Below, piece after piece: positions 8,531-15,938 of a stretch of 53,008 nucleotides of DNA. The notes beneath the pieces were generated by a model, which worked only from the letters and a program-made list of their open reading frames with translations, was not told where the DNA came from and searched no databases. The stretch's first letter is position 1. Every line of letters begins with the position of its first letter. Made by a program: the position numbers and the translations under genes. The DNA is from Lachnospiraceae bacterium (GTDB lineage: Bacteria; Bacillota; Clostridia; Lachnospirales; Lachnospiraceae): positions 1 through 53,008 of the forward strand of contig SFGF01000017.1 of the NCBI GenBank assembly GCA_004556655.1, read 5' to 3'.

Positions 8531-9511
8531 ATGAACATACAAATCATTATTGGCCAGATGTTCATGCTGTTTGCTATGATGCTGATTGGCTATGTAATCT
8601 GGAAAAGAAACTGGATGGATGAAAATGCATATCAGAAGCTTTCCAGAATCGTGGTAAATATATTTAATCCTTTATTGGTAGTTTATGGTGTTGCAGGAAA
8701 AAGCTCCGAGGGAAATGCGGGGCTTCTTCTTCAAAATCTTGGATTTGTGGTTTTATTTTATGTGCTCTTGTGGGGAATGGGTTATGTGATTCTTGCAGTG
8801 TTACGCCCCGGAAAAGAAGAACAGAAATTATATCGTCTGATGACAATGTTTTCCAATTGCGGATTTATGGGAATACCGGTAATTACCAGTGTATTTGGAA
8901 ATGATTCCATGATTTATATTGTTTTCTATATGCTGGTGTTTAACCTGTTGATTTACACGTATGGCATGAATCTTGCAAGAAAAGCGGGAGAGGATATGCA
9001 TTCGGTATCTTCTGAAAAAACAGGTACTGCTAAGTCATCAGGGAATGGAAAAAAATCGGGGGTTCAGTGGAAACGCATGCTGAATACAGGTGTGATTGCA
9101 TCTTTAGCGGCAATACTGATTTTCATTTTTCAGATTCCTCTGCCCGATATTGTTGTAGATTTCTGTGACTATATTGGCAATGCCACCATTCCATTATCAA
9201 TGATGATGATTGGAATATCTATAGCGAAAGTAAACCTGAAAGTAATATTTACAAATGTAAGAATATATTTGTTCACAGCGGTTCGTATGGTGATATTTCC
9301 AATTCTTGTAATATTGTTGATAAAAAGATTTATAACAGCAGATCCGGTGATTTTCGGAGTGTTTGTACTGCAATTGTCCATGCCGGTTGCCAGTATAGTT
9401 ACATTGATTGCAAAAGAAAACATGGCAGACGAGGCATGCTGTACGAATGGAATTGTGCTGAGCACACTGTTGTCGATTGTAACAATACCTGTTGTGTGCA
9501 TGTTTCTCTAA
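8531..9511 (+). CDS. AEC (auxin efflux carrier-like) family transporter
   Basis: 326 residues, about ten transmembrane segments, with the AEC/mem_trans features: N-terminal MLIGYVIWKRNW, then SNCGFMGIPVI (about 112-122), a polar central loop and a second five-helix bundle. Bacterial AEC members include malate/lactate-type permeases. It starts one base after the stop of the ykvI-like gene, with only a weak distant AAAGG, so translational coupling is likely. It closes the operon; the hairpin element at 9520-9731 follows at once and its right arm plus T6 is a plausible operon terminator. Confidence 0.85.
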   Translation: MNIQIIIGQMFMLFAMMLIGYVIWKRNWMDENAYQKLSRIVVNIFNPLLVVYGVAGKSSEGNAGLLLQNLGFVVLFYVLLWGMGYVILAVLRPGKEEQKLYRLMTMFSNCGFMGIPVITSVFGNDSMIYIVFYMLVFNLLIYTYGMNLARKAGEDMHSVSSEKTGTAKSSGNGKKSGVQWKRMLNTGVIASLAAILIFIFQIPLPDIVVDFCDYIGNATIPLSMMMIGISIAKVNLKVIFTNVRIYLFTAVRMVIFPILVILLIKRFITADPVIFGVFVLQLSMPVASIVTLIAKENMADEACCTNGIVLSTLLSIVTIPVVCMFL

Positions 9512-9519
9512 AAAATATA

Positions 9520-9731
9520 CTTTTTGATTCGTGAGGGGAAGTGCAGAAAATTGAGTAGTCCGTTTTAGAAGCAGGTCGTTCTCCTTTAGCTAAGCGCTAA
9601 CTTCGACATAAGACGCTCCGGAAAGTCGTCGCGCCTAAGTCTCCGTAAACGCTGTATCTTCAGTCTCACTTGCTCCAATGCTTCTAAAACGGACTACTCG
9701 ATTTTTTACAAATTTTTCACGATACAAAAAG
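9520..9731 (+). repeat. Hairpin-embedded repeat element, copy A
   Basis: The whole gap between convergent genes is one long foldback. Perfect 21-bp arms (9553-9573 and 9679-9699) are extended outward by a looser stem; CTTTTTG (9520-9526) still pairs with CAAAAAG (9725-9731). At the tip lies a core of 109 nt (9572-9680, CAGGTCGTT ... CCAATG) that recurs at 26326-26433 on the other strand with about 85% identity by hand alignment. The arms share nothing with the arms of the other copy. The right arm runs into GATTTTTT, so the arms alone would make a rho-independent terminator for the etf operon. No ORF or transposase is present. Read as a structured RNA or small mobile unit; identity unknown. 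Confidence 0.85.
9572..9680 (+). ncRNA. Conserved structured core of the repeat element (copy A), candidate ncRNA
   Basis: Hand folding gives CGC-TC-CGG-AAAG-TCG-TC-GCG in the middle of the core; in copy B the same positions read CAC-TC-CGG-AAAG-CCG-TC-GTG, a compensatory G-C to A-T change plus a G-U to G-C change. AGCG(C/T)TAAC upstream can also pair with GTAAACGCT downstream. This pattern supports selection on base pairing, in RNA or in single-stranded DNA. No promoter was found inside the core. Confidence 0.5.
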
Positions 9732-9832
9732 GCTCCTTATCTCTGTTCAGTAATGTTATTCTCCTGGAAAGAGATTATCAAATTTTCAAAAGTTATTTCC
9801 TGGCGTTTCTGCCAAAGTTTCCAATAAAAAGA

Positions 9833-12376
9833 CTATTTTCTATACAATACCCGTACAGAGTTCAGTACACACAACATAGCAACACCGGTATCGGCAAATA
9901 CAGCCATCCACATATTTGCAAAGCCTGCCAAACCAAGAATCATAACTGCGATTTTAATGATAAGTGCGAATACAACATTTTGCATGGCAATGCGGTTTGT
10001 ACTGCGGGCGATACGGATGGAAAGAGGAATAGACTCTACATTGGAGTTCATGAATACGGCATCGGCGGCTTCGATGGCTGCATCGGCACCGCTTCCCATA
10101 GCAGCACCCACATCAGCTCCGGCTAAAACAGGGGCATCATTGATGCCATCACCGACAAACATAACAGATCCATGTTCAGCTCTGACTTTTGTCAGGATAT
10201 TTAATTTATCCTGAGGAAGAAGTCTGGCATAAACTTCATCGATACCTGTTTCTTTGGCTACAGCGGAAGCACTGCTTTCGGAATCGCCGGTAAGCATAAC
10301 TGTATAAAGTCCCAGTGATTTTAAATGCCGGATGGCAGATTTTGCATCCTGTTTGATCGTATCGGAAATCAGAAGGTAGCCTGCAAATTTGCCATTTACT
10401 GCCAGAAATACTTCGGAACCGTAAGTTTCATTTGCCATTTCATCAATCAGAATACTGTTTGCATCCATAAGTTTTCGATTACCGCAGAGAACGGTTCCTT
10501 CTTTCAGGGAAGCAACAATTCCATGTCCGGCAATCTCTTCCAGATTTTCCGGTGTTTCCAGAGCCGGTTTCCTTTCTCTGGCAGCAGTTACGATACTGAC
10601 TGCGATCGGATGGGTAGAATTCTGTTCACAGCTTGCGCAGATGCGAAGTAATTCTTCTTCCTCATATGTCCCATTCGATACGATTTTTTGCAGCTTGAAA
10701 TTTCCTTCGGTGATGGTTCCGGTTTTGTCCATAACTACAGCGCCCAGATTTCCAAGAGCCTCAATGGATACACCACCTTTGAATAAGATCCCTTTTTTCG
10801 ATCCGGCACCGATTCCGGAGAAAAATGCAAGAGGGACGCTCAGCACCAGTGCGCATGGGCAACTCATAACAAGGAAGGTAAGGGCAGTGTACACCCAGTA
10901 ATTCCAGTGCCCTGTAATAAGAGAAGGAATTACAGCAGTTGCAATAGCTAAAAATACTACAAGAGGTGTATAAACTCTGGAGAATCGCGTGATAAAACGA
11001 TCAATTTTCGGTTTGCTTGCCGCTGCATTTTCTACGGCATCAAGGATCCGGCTTACCATAGACTCTTCCAAAGGCTTTTCCACACGAATGATCAATTGTC
11101 CGGAAGTATTTACACAGCCGGAAGTGATATCATCCCCAGGTTTGACTGACACAGGCACAGGTTCACCGGTAATCGGTGAGGTGTCCAGACGGCTTTCCCC
11201 TTCTACGATTACTCCGTCCAGAGGAATTCGGTCACCGGGACGAATCAACAGCAGATCGCCGACGTGGGCATCCTGAGCGGGAATCACATGAATCTGATCT
11301 TCGTTAAGCCGATTGACAACTTCCGGACGCATGTCAACAGCATTCATAATCTGGCTTCGACTTCTGTCTACTGCTTTGTGTTCGAAATATTCACCGACTC
11401 GATAGAAAAGCATGACACCTACCGCTTCCGGAAATTCTTGAATTGCGAAAGCACCGAGTGTTGCAATACTCATGAGAAAATTTTCATCAAAAATTTGTCC
11501 ATGCAGTATATTTCTTCCGGCTTCCATGAGGATTGGTCCGCCTAAAATCAGGTATGCAATGACATAAACGGGAAGAGTTACAAACATCTGAAATCCCATA
11601 TGTTCAAGAATTGCTCCGGTGACTAATAATACGGCACCGACCAAAATAAAAGTCAACTCTTTTTGCTCGTTTGAAAGTAATTTGTGAGAATCAGAAGTCT
11701 GAGCCTGTGAAAAAGCGGTTGAGTCATTTTCCGGTGTGAAATCTTTTTCAAGAACCTGAACCTGAGATTCTATGGAAGAACAGATTTTTCGGATCTCGGG
11801 AAGATACAAATCAGGATTTTTGGCAGTTACACGAAGCTGTTTGGTGGCAAAAGTAATCGTTGCACTGGATATGCCATCCAGTTCAGCAATTTGTGTTTCC
11901 ATTTTAGAAGCACAATTGGCGCATCCAAGGTTCTCCAGGAGATATGTTTTTGTCTGATATGCACCGGAGATATTTTCCTTTTGCGGAATTACTTTTACCT
12001 GTGACTCAATCGAAGAACAGATATTTTGAATCTCAGGAAGAAGCTTTTGTGGATCTTCAGCAGACAGGCGAAGCTGTCTGGTGGCAAAGGTTATCGTGGC
12101 AGAATATACATCAGGTAACTCCTGGATTTTTTTCTCCATCTTGGAAGCACAATTGGCACATCCCAGATTTTCAAGAATAAATACTGCTTTTTTAGTGTTG
12201 TTGTCAATTTTTGAGCAAGAGTCGTGATGCTCGTTTTCATGATGCGGCTCGTGATCGTGTTCATGTCCGCAGCAACAGGAGTCATGGTGTTCATGTTCAT
12301 GCTCATGTCCGCAGCAACAAGAGTCATCATGTTTATGAAAAAAAGGTTGAAGTTTTAAATGATAAAGATTAATCAT
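9833..12376 (-). CDS. Zn2+/Cd2+/Pb2+-exporting P1B-type ATPase
   Basis: 847-residue heavy-metal pump. Residues 14-53 form a His/Cys-rich tail (repeated HDSCCCGHEHEH blocks), followed by two HMA domains with GCANCASK (C73/C76 and C152/C155). The pump core has TGEP (403-406), the membrane metal site CPC (506-508), the phosphorylation motif DKTGT (D550) and GDGINDAP. CPC plus a His-rich tail and the SmtB-type operator upstream point to zinc/cadmium/lead rather than copper. GGAGGG lies 9 bp before the ATG. The two HMA domains are near copies of each other (about 70% identical), a recent internal duplication. No metalloregulator gene is in the window. ZntA/CadA class. Confidence 0.92.
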   Translation of the reverse strand: MINLYHLKLQPFFHKHDDSCCCGHEHEHEHHDSCCCGHEHDHEPHHENEHHDSCSKIDNNTKKAVFILENLGCANCASKMEKKIQELPDVYSATITFATRQLRLSAEDPQKLLPEIQNICSSIESQVKVIPQKENISGAYQTKTYLLENLGCANCASKMETQIAELDGISSATITFATKQLRVTAKNPDLYLPEIRKICSSIESQVQVLEKDFTPENDSTAFSQAQTSDSHKLLSNEQKELTFILVGAVLLVTGAILEHMGFQMFVTLPVYVIAYLILGGPILMEAGRNILHGQIFDENFLMSIATLGAFAIQEFPEAVGVMLFYRVGEYFEHKAVDRSRSQIMNAVDMRPEVVNRLNEDQIHVIPAQDAHVGDLLLIRPGDRIPLDGVIVEGESRLDTSPITGEPVPVSVKPGDDITSGCVNTSGQLIIRVEKPLEESMVSRILDAVENAAASKPKIDRFITRFSRVYTPLVVFLAIATAVIPSLITGHWNYWVYTALTFLVMSCPCALVLSVPLAFFSGIGAGSKKGILFKGGVSIEALGNLGAVVMDKTGTITEGNFKLQKIVSNGTYEEEELLRICASCEQNSTHPIAVSIVTAARERKPALETPENLEEIAGHGIVASLKEGTVLCGNRKLMDANSILIDEMANETYGSEVFLAVNGKFAGYLLISDTIKQDAKSAIRHLKSLGLYTVMLTGDSESSASAVAKETGIDEVYARLLPQDKLNILTKVRAEHGSVMFVGDGINDAPVLAGADVGAAMGSGADAAIEAADAVFMNSNVESIPLSIRIARSTNRIAMQNVVFALIIKIAVMILGLAGFANMWMAVFADTGVAMLCVLNSVRVLYRK

Positions 12377-12399
12377 GCAGAGTGTCCCTCCTCGTATTC

Positions 12400-12435
12400 A
12401 AATAAACATATGAATAACTGTTCATATGTTTATTT
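12400..12435 (-). promoter_or_regulatory. SmtB/CzrA-type metal operator
   Basis: Perfect 15-bp inverted arms (12400-12414 and 12421-12435) around TAACTG contain CATATGAA-TAACTG-TTCATATG, the typical 12-2-12 palindrome bound by ArsR/SmtB zinc or cadmium sensors. It overlaps the -10 box and start of the ATPase promoter, so metal-free repressor would block transcription and Zn/Cd would release it. The repressor must be encoded elsewhere. Confidence 0.85.
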
Positions 12436-12460
12436 AACCACTGACAGGGAAAAATGTCAA
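12432..12460 (-). promoter_or_regulatory. Promoter of the metal ATPase
   Basis: On the minus strand TTGACA (12455-12460), a 17-bp spacer and TTAAAT (12432-12437). The -10 lies within the SmtB-type palindrome, consistent with steric repression. Confidence 0.75.
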
Positions 12461-12660
12461 TAGAAAATACAAATAATTTAGAAGAAGATTGCAGGAGTGT
12501 GAGAACTGCTTGCAGCGAAACAATCCGTAATCACTTTTGACATCCAAATCCAAGGAATTATCAGGTGAAATGTAAATTTCATTATTGACAAAATGCACAA
12601 ATCATATTCGGGTCGGTATTAGTCTATATGCTGAAAACAAATTTCTTCCCGGAAAGGATA
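12461..12660. other. AT-rich intergenic region, no gene seen
   Basis: The space between the ATPase promoter and the carD-like promoter has no convincing ORF. It holds a small palindrome TGAAAT-GTAA-ATTTCA (12566-12581) and two isolated TTGACA hexamers (near 12537 and at 12585-12590) without a matching -10 box. Confidence 0.5.
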
Positions 12661-12689
12661 TTACAAAGAAAATAAAAAAATGTTAAAAT
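12661..12689 (+). promoter_or_regulatory. Promoter of carD-like gene
   Basis: TTACAA (12661-12666), 17-bp spacer, TAAAAT (12684-12689) with extended TG at 12681-12682. It lies 28 bp before the start codon chosen for the CarD-like gene. Confidence 0.6.
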
Positions 12690-12716
12690 AAAAATACTAT
12701 GAACAGGAGGGATAGC

Positions 12717-13196
12717 ATGCTGCAGCAAGGTGAAATGGTTGTATATAAATGCAGAGGAATGTTTCAGGTAAAAAAAGTAGGAAAACTGGATTTCTCATAT
12801 ATTGATAGAAAAAAAGAATATTATACACTTCATTCTGTAGAGGATGAGAAAGAAACAGTATATGTACCGGCAGAAGACAGTGAAGCGATCCGTCGTCCCA
12901 TGAACAAAGAGGAAGCTCTGAAGCTGATTCAGGAGGCAGCAGATGCTGAAGTTTTATGGGTTCCAAATGAGAAATTGCGTGAACAGGAATATCGCCAGTG
13001 TATCTCCAGTTATGAGCCAAAAGAATGGATCAGGATTTTAAAAACACTATATCAGAGAACGAAAAAAAGAGGTTCTATAACCAGTATGGATAAAAAGTAT
13101 CAGCAGGTGACAGAAAGAGCACTATATAGTGAGCTTGCGTATGCACTGGGGATTCCGATCAGTGAAGTGGAAAGTGTTTTGTGGAGAAGAAAGTAA
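12717..13196 (+). CDS. CarD/CdnL-like transcriptional regulator
   Basis: 159 residues. The N-terminal part (1-60) matches the CarD_CdnL_TRCF RNA polymerase-interacting domain: MLQQGEMVVYKCRGMFQVKK and later VYVPAED. The helical C-terminal part ends SELAYALGIPISEVESVLWR, as in the DNA-binding helical domain of CdnL proteins. Such proteins bind the RNA polymerase beta subunit and stabilise open promoter complexes. AGGAGGG is 5 bp before ATG 12717; an earlier ATG at 12699 overlaps the ribosome site. Single gene with its own promoter and a clear terminator. Confidence 0.85.
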   Translation: MLQQGEMVVYKCRGMFQVKKVGKLDFSYIDRKKEYYTLHSVEDEKETVYVPAEDSEAIRRPMNKEEALKLIQEAADAEVLWVPNEKLREQEYRQCISSYEPKEWIRILKTLYQRTKKRGSITSMDKKYQQVTERALYSELAYALGIPISEVESVLWRRK

Positions 13197-13200
13197 TATA

Positions 13201-13237
13201 AAAAGATTTCGTATCTTTGTATACGGAATCTTTTTTT
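13201..13237 (+). terminator. Terminator of carD-like gene
   Basis: 14-bp stem (13201-13214 with 13221-13234, one G-U pair), loop CTTTGT, T7 tract ending at 13237, four bases after the stop codon. Confidence 0.9.
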
Positions 13238-13257
13238 CTGGTGTTGGGAAGAATAAC

Positions 13258-13292
13258 ATGATATAATGAGCGCAGAGTGCGAATTATATCAT
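13258..13292 (+). promoter_or_regulatory. Palindromic promoter-region element upstream of uraA
   Basis: Perfect 10-bp arms ATGATATAAT (13258-13267) and ATTATATCAT (13283-13292) around 15 bp. Both arms contain a TATAAT-like box, one per strand. It lies 60-95 bp upstream of the uracil permease start and may be its -10/operator region; no good -35 was found, so the role is open. I see no PyrR-type attenuator. Confidence 0.45.
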
Positions 13293-13351
13293 TGCGCAAA
13301 AAAATATAACACACTGCATTTTACTAAGCAGATGAGGAAGAGAGGTTACGA

Positions 13352-14608
13352 GTGGAAAAGAAAATTATTCAAGTGGATGAAAAAGTACCTGTAAAAATGC
13401 TGATTCCATTAAGTATTCAGCATATGTTTGCCATGTTTGGTGCTTCTGTACTGGTTCCGTTTATCTTTGGAATCAATCCAGCCATTGTGCTTTTAATGAA
13501 TGGTGTAGGCACGCTGTTGTTCATATTCATCACAAAAGGAAAAGCACCGGCATATCTGGGTTCCAGTTTTGCATTTCTGGCACCGGCTGGTGTTGTCATA
13601 GCAAAATATGGATTTGAGTATGCGCAGGGTGGATTTGTTGTAGTCGGTCTTTGCGGTTGTATATTGGCGTTTATTATTTACAAATTTGGAACAAAATGGA
13701 TCGATATTGTTCTTCCGCCTGCAGCTATGGGACCTGTTGTGGCTCTGATCGGACTGGAACTGGCTGGTTCCGCAGCAAGTACGGCAGGACTGGTTGGTGT
13801 AGAAAAAATAGAAATGAGCAGTGTGATCGTATTCCTTGTGACATTAGGAGTGGCAATCTTCGGTCAGGTGCTGTTTCGCGGATTCCTTTCCGTTATCCCG
13901 ATTTTGATTGCCATTATTGCCGGATATGTTGCTTCAGCTTTTTGTGGAATCTTGGATTTTACAGATGTTGCTCAGGCATCCTGGTTTGCACTTCCGAATT
14001 TTCATCTTGCAAAATTTAATGCTCAGGCGATTCTGACGATTCTTCCGGTTGTGCTTGTGATTGCGTCGGAACATATCGGTCATCAGATCGTTACAGGAAA
14101 AATTATCGGCAGAGATCTGATCAAAGATCCGGGACTTCACCGCTCTATTTTTGCGGATAATTTTTCAACCATGATCTCAGGTCTGATCGGATCTGTTCCT
14201 ACAACTACTTATGGGGAAAATATCGGGGTTATGGCAGTTACGGGTGTTTATAGTGTGCAGGTAATCGGAGGAGCCGCATTGATTTCCATACTGATTTCTT
14301 TCTGTGGAAAACTGTCCGCATTGATCAGTACAATTCCGGGACCTGTTATTGGTGGTATTTCCATTTTGCTTTATGGAATGATTGGAACATCCGGACTGCG
14401 AATTCTGGTTGATAACCAGGTAGATTATGGAAAATCCAGAAATCTTACACTTACCTCTGTTGTTTTCGTTGTAGGACTTTCAGGGCTGTCTCTGAATCTT
14501 GGCAATGTACAGCTGACCGGTATGGTTCTTGCATGCGTAGTAGCCATGATTTTGAGTCTGGTTTTCTATCTGCTGGATCGCTTTCATCTGACGAATGATC
14601 AGGAATAA
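13352..14608 (+). CDS. uraA: Uracil permease (NCS2 family uracil:proton symporter)
   Basis: 418 residues with about 12-14 hydrophobic segments. It opens with a short acidic N-terminus and then PLSIQHMFAMFGASVLVPFI, the TM1 signature (QHxFAMFGA) of UraA/PyrP permeases. It would import uracil for pyrimidine salvage. Starts at GTG 13352 after GAGAGG with 6 bp spacing; no ATG fits better. Single gene, no pyr genes nearby. Confidence 0.9.
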   Translation: MEKKIIQVDEKVPVKMLIPLSIQHMFAMFGASVLVPFIFGINPAIVLLMNGVGTLLFIFITKGKAPAYLGSSFAFLAPAGVVIAKYGFEYAQGGFVVVGLCGCILAFIIYKFGTKWIDIVLPPAAMGPVVALIGLELAGSAASTAGLVGVEKIEMSSVIVFLVTLGVAIFGQVLFRGFLSVIPILIAIIAGYVASAFCGILDFTDVAQASWFALPNFHLAKFNAQAILTILPVVLVIASEHIGHQIVTGKIIGRDLIKDPGLHRSIFADNFSTMISGLIGSVPTTTYGENIGVMAVTGVYSVQVIGGAALISILISFCGKLSALISTIPGPVIGGISILLYGMIGTSGLRILVDNQVDYGKSRNLTLTSVVFVVGLSGLSLNLGNVQLTGMVLACVVAMILSLVFYLLDRFHLTNDQE

Positions 14609-14644
14609 ATAAGGAAGTAAATTCACATAGTATTCTCTATTTAC

Positions 14645-14673
14645 TTGCAAAAAATGTCTATTAATGGTAGACT
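14645..14673 (+). promoter_or_regulatory. Putative promoter of polyferredoxin gene
   Basis: TTGCAA (14645-14650), 17-bp spacer, TAGACT (14668-14673). Each box matches four of six consensus positions. Confidence 0.5.
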
Positions 14674-14710
14674 GAATAAAACAGAAAACTTGTAAGCGGA
14701 GGATACATAG

Positions 14711-15097
14711 ATGAAAAAATTAGCAGTAAAAAAGGGTTCCACCTGTATGGCATGTCTGGAATGCGTACGAGCATGTTCCATGAGTTTTTACAAAGTATTT
14801 GATCCTGGAAAATCCTGTATTCAGATCGTAGAGAAGAAGAGTGGAGTAAAACCAATGACTTGTGTACAGTGTGGAAAATGTGCGCAGGCATGTGAAGCAG
14901 GAGCTATTACACAGAACGCAAAAGGCGTATACATGGTTAACAAAAAGCTGTGTACCGGTTGCGGCAAATGTGTGGAAGCCTGTCCATTCGGTTTGATGGT
15001 AAAAGCAGAAGAATCACCGGCTTCTTCTAAATGTATTGCGTGTGGAATCTGTGCGAAAGCTTGTCCAATGGATGTACTTGAAGTAGTAGAAAAGTAA
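14711..15097 (+). CDS. Small polyferredoxin, four [4Fe-4S] motifs
   Basis: 128 residues with four cysteine groups spaced as in HycB/DmsB-type electron-transfer subunits: CMACLECVRAC, CVQCGKCAQAC, CTGCGKCVEAC and CIACGICAKAC, the last three each followed by a Pro- or Glu-bearing fourth ligand region. It would carry electrons between a redox enzyme and an acceptor in the cytoplasm. No catalytic molybdopterin or hydrogenase subunit is adjacent, so the partner is unknown. GGAGG precedes the ATG by 8 bp. It ends in a bidirectional terminator shared with the minus-strand shell-protein gene. Confidence 0.85.
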   Translation: MKKLAVKKGSTCMACLECVRACSMSFYKVFDPGKSCIQIVEKKSGVKPMTCVQCGKCAQACEAGAITQNAKGVYMVNKKLCTGCGKCVEACPFGLMVKAEESPASSKCIACGICAKACPMDVLEVVEK

Positions 15098-15116
15098 TAT
15101 TTCAGAAATGAGTATG

Positions 15117-15167
15117 AAAAATCCCGTGATTGTATGTTTTTTTGACAATACAGTCACGGGATTTTTT
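15117..15167. terminator. Bidirectional terminator hairpin
   Basis: AAAAATCCCGTGA (15117-15129) pairs with TCACGGGATTTTT (15154-15166), with an inner stem TGTAT/ATACA. A/T tracts on both sides let it serve the polyferredoxin gene and the convergent shell-protein gene. Confidence 0.9.
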
Positions 15168-15197
15168 ATCATAGTGTGCCCGGTGATGGGAAGAACT

Positions 15198-15911
15198 TTA
15201 TAGATAAGGAATTCCCGGAATCTCGGGATAGCTGCCCATAGCGATCAACAATTCCAGTCCGATCTGGCGGGCTGTGAGTACGGATTCTTTTACTGCAGAG
15301 GCATCCCCGGATAGTGCAAGAATCACTTCGTTTGAATGACTGGTGCCGATGCTGGGAGTCATGTACCGGACAATTTTTACATTAGCAGCTTTCATGGCAG
15401 TATCCGCCATGACCAGACCGATGGCTGCAGGGGATCCGGCCATAAAACCAAAAGCCTGATTCGCTTCAGCAGAGAACGCTTTTGTCAGGACAGAACCGGC
15501 GCTGGCAGAAAAGGCAAATTCCAGATGACCGGCTTCACTGATATAGAGTTCACCGGCATATTTATTTGTCAGATCAAGAGAAAGCTGTATCGCATGACGG
15601 ACATCAGAGATATCCTGGCCTCCCAGTACCACATAATTACCATGACCGCCCCAGCCTTTCGTGTCCCTGGGAAAATCAATGGAAAGAACTTCTGTGTTTG
15701 TTGCTTTCACAGCGTCATCGATGGCAGTCAGCTGACCTGCGGCACCGGTACGGGAACTGAAGAGTCCCAGCGCATGATATTGGGTTCCTACATTCATGAC
15801 CTGAAGCAGATCTTCATGGATACCGGAAATAACAAGACCGATCGTATCCAGAACGGCAGTACCTACAAATTCTGTTCTTTTACAATTCATACTGATTGAT
15901 CTTACATCCAT
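15198..15911 (-). CDS. PduB-like bacterial microcompartment shell protein (tandem BMC)
   Basis: 237 residues with the two fused BMC folds of a trimeric shell protein. Typical PduB stretches are TEFVGTAVLDTIGLVI (14-29), DDAVKATNTEVLSIDFPRDT, SEAGHLEF and ADTAMKAANVKIVRYMTPS. Such trimers form pores in the facets of propanediol- or related microcompartments. AAGGAG precedes the ATG at 15911. Unusually, no other shell protein, encapsulated enzyme or vitamin B12 gene lies within the window, so the rest of the compartment must be encoded elsewhere or this is an orphan. Its leader carries the ATGAGAC/GTCTCAT motif. Confidence 0.88.
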   Translation of the reverse strand: MDVRSISMNCKRTEFVGTAVLDTIGLVISGIHEDLLQVMNVGTQYHALGLFSSRTGAAGQLTAIDDAVKATNTEVLSIDFPRDTKGWGGHGNYVVLGGQDISDVRHAIQLSLDLTNKYAGELYISEAGHLEFAFSASAGSVLTKAFSAEANQAFGFMAGSPAAIGLVMADTAMKAANVKIVRYMTPSIGTSHSNEVILALSGDASAVKESVLTARQIGLELLIAMGSYPEIPGIPYL

Positions 15912-15938
15912 AGTTTTTCTCCTTTTTTCAAATACTGC

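Noticed and set aside
9520..9731. Classical MITE or IS remnant as explanation for the hairpin element
   Set aside because: Terminal arms are not shared between copies, no target duplication was seen, and the conserved part is interior.
12585..12590. TTGACA as a promoter of the carD-like gene
   Set aside because: No -10 box at 15-19 bp; the boxes at 12661-12689 fit better.
14711..15911. Polyferredoxin and shell protein as one microcompartment redox module
   Set aside because: They are convergent and separated by a strong bidirectional terminator, so no shared transcript; proximity alone is weak.
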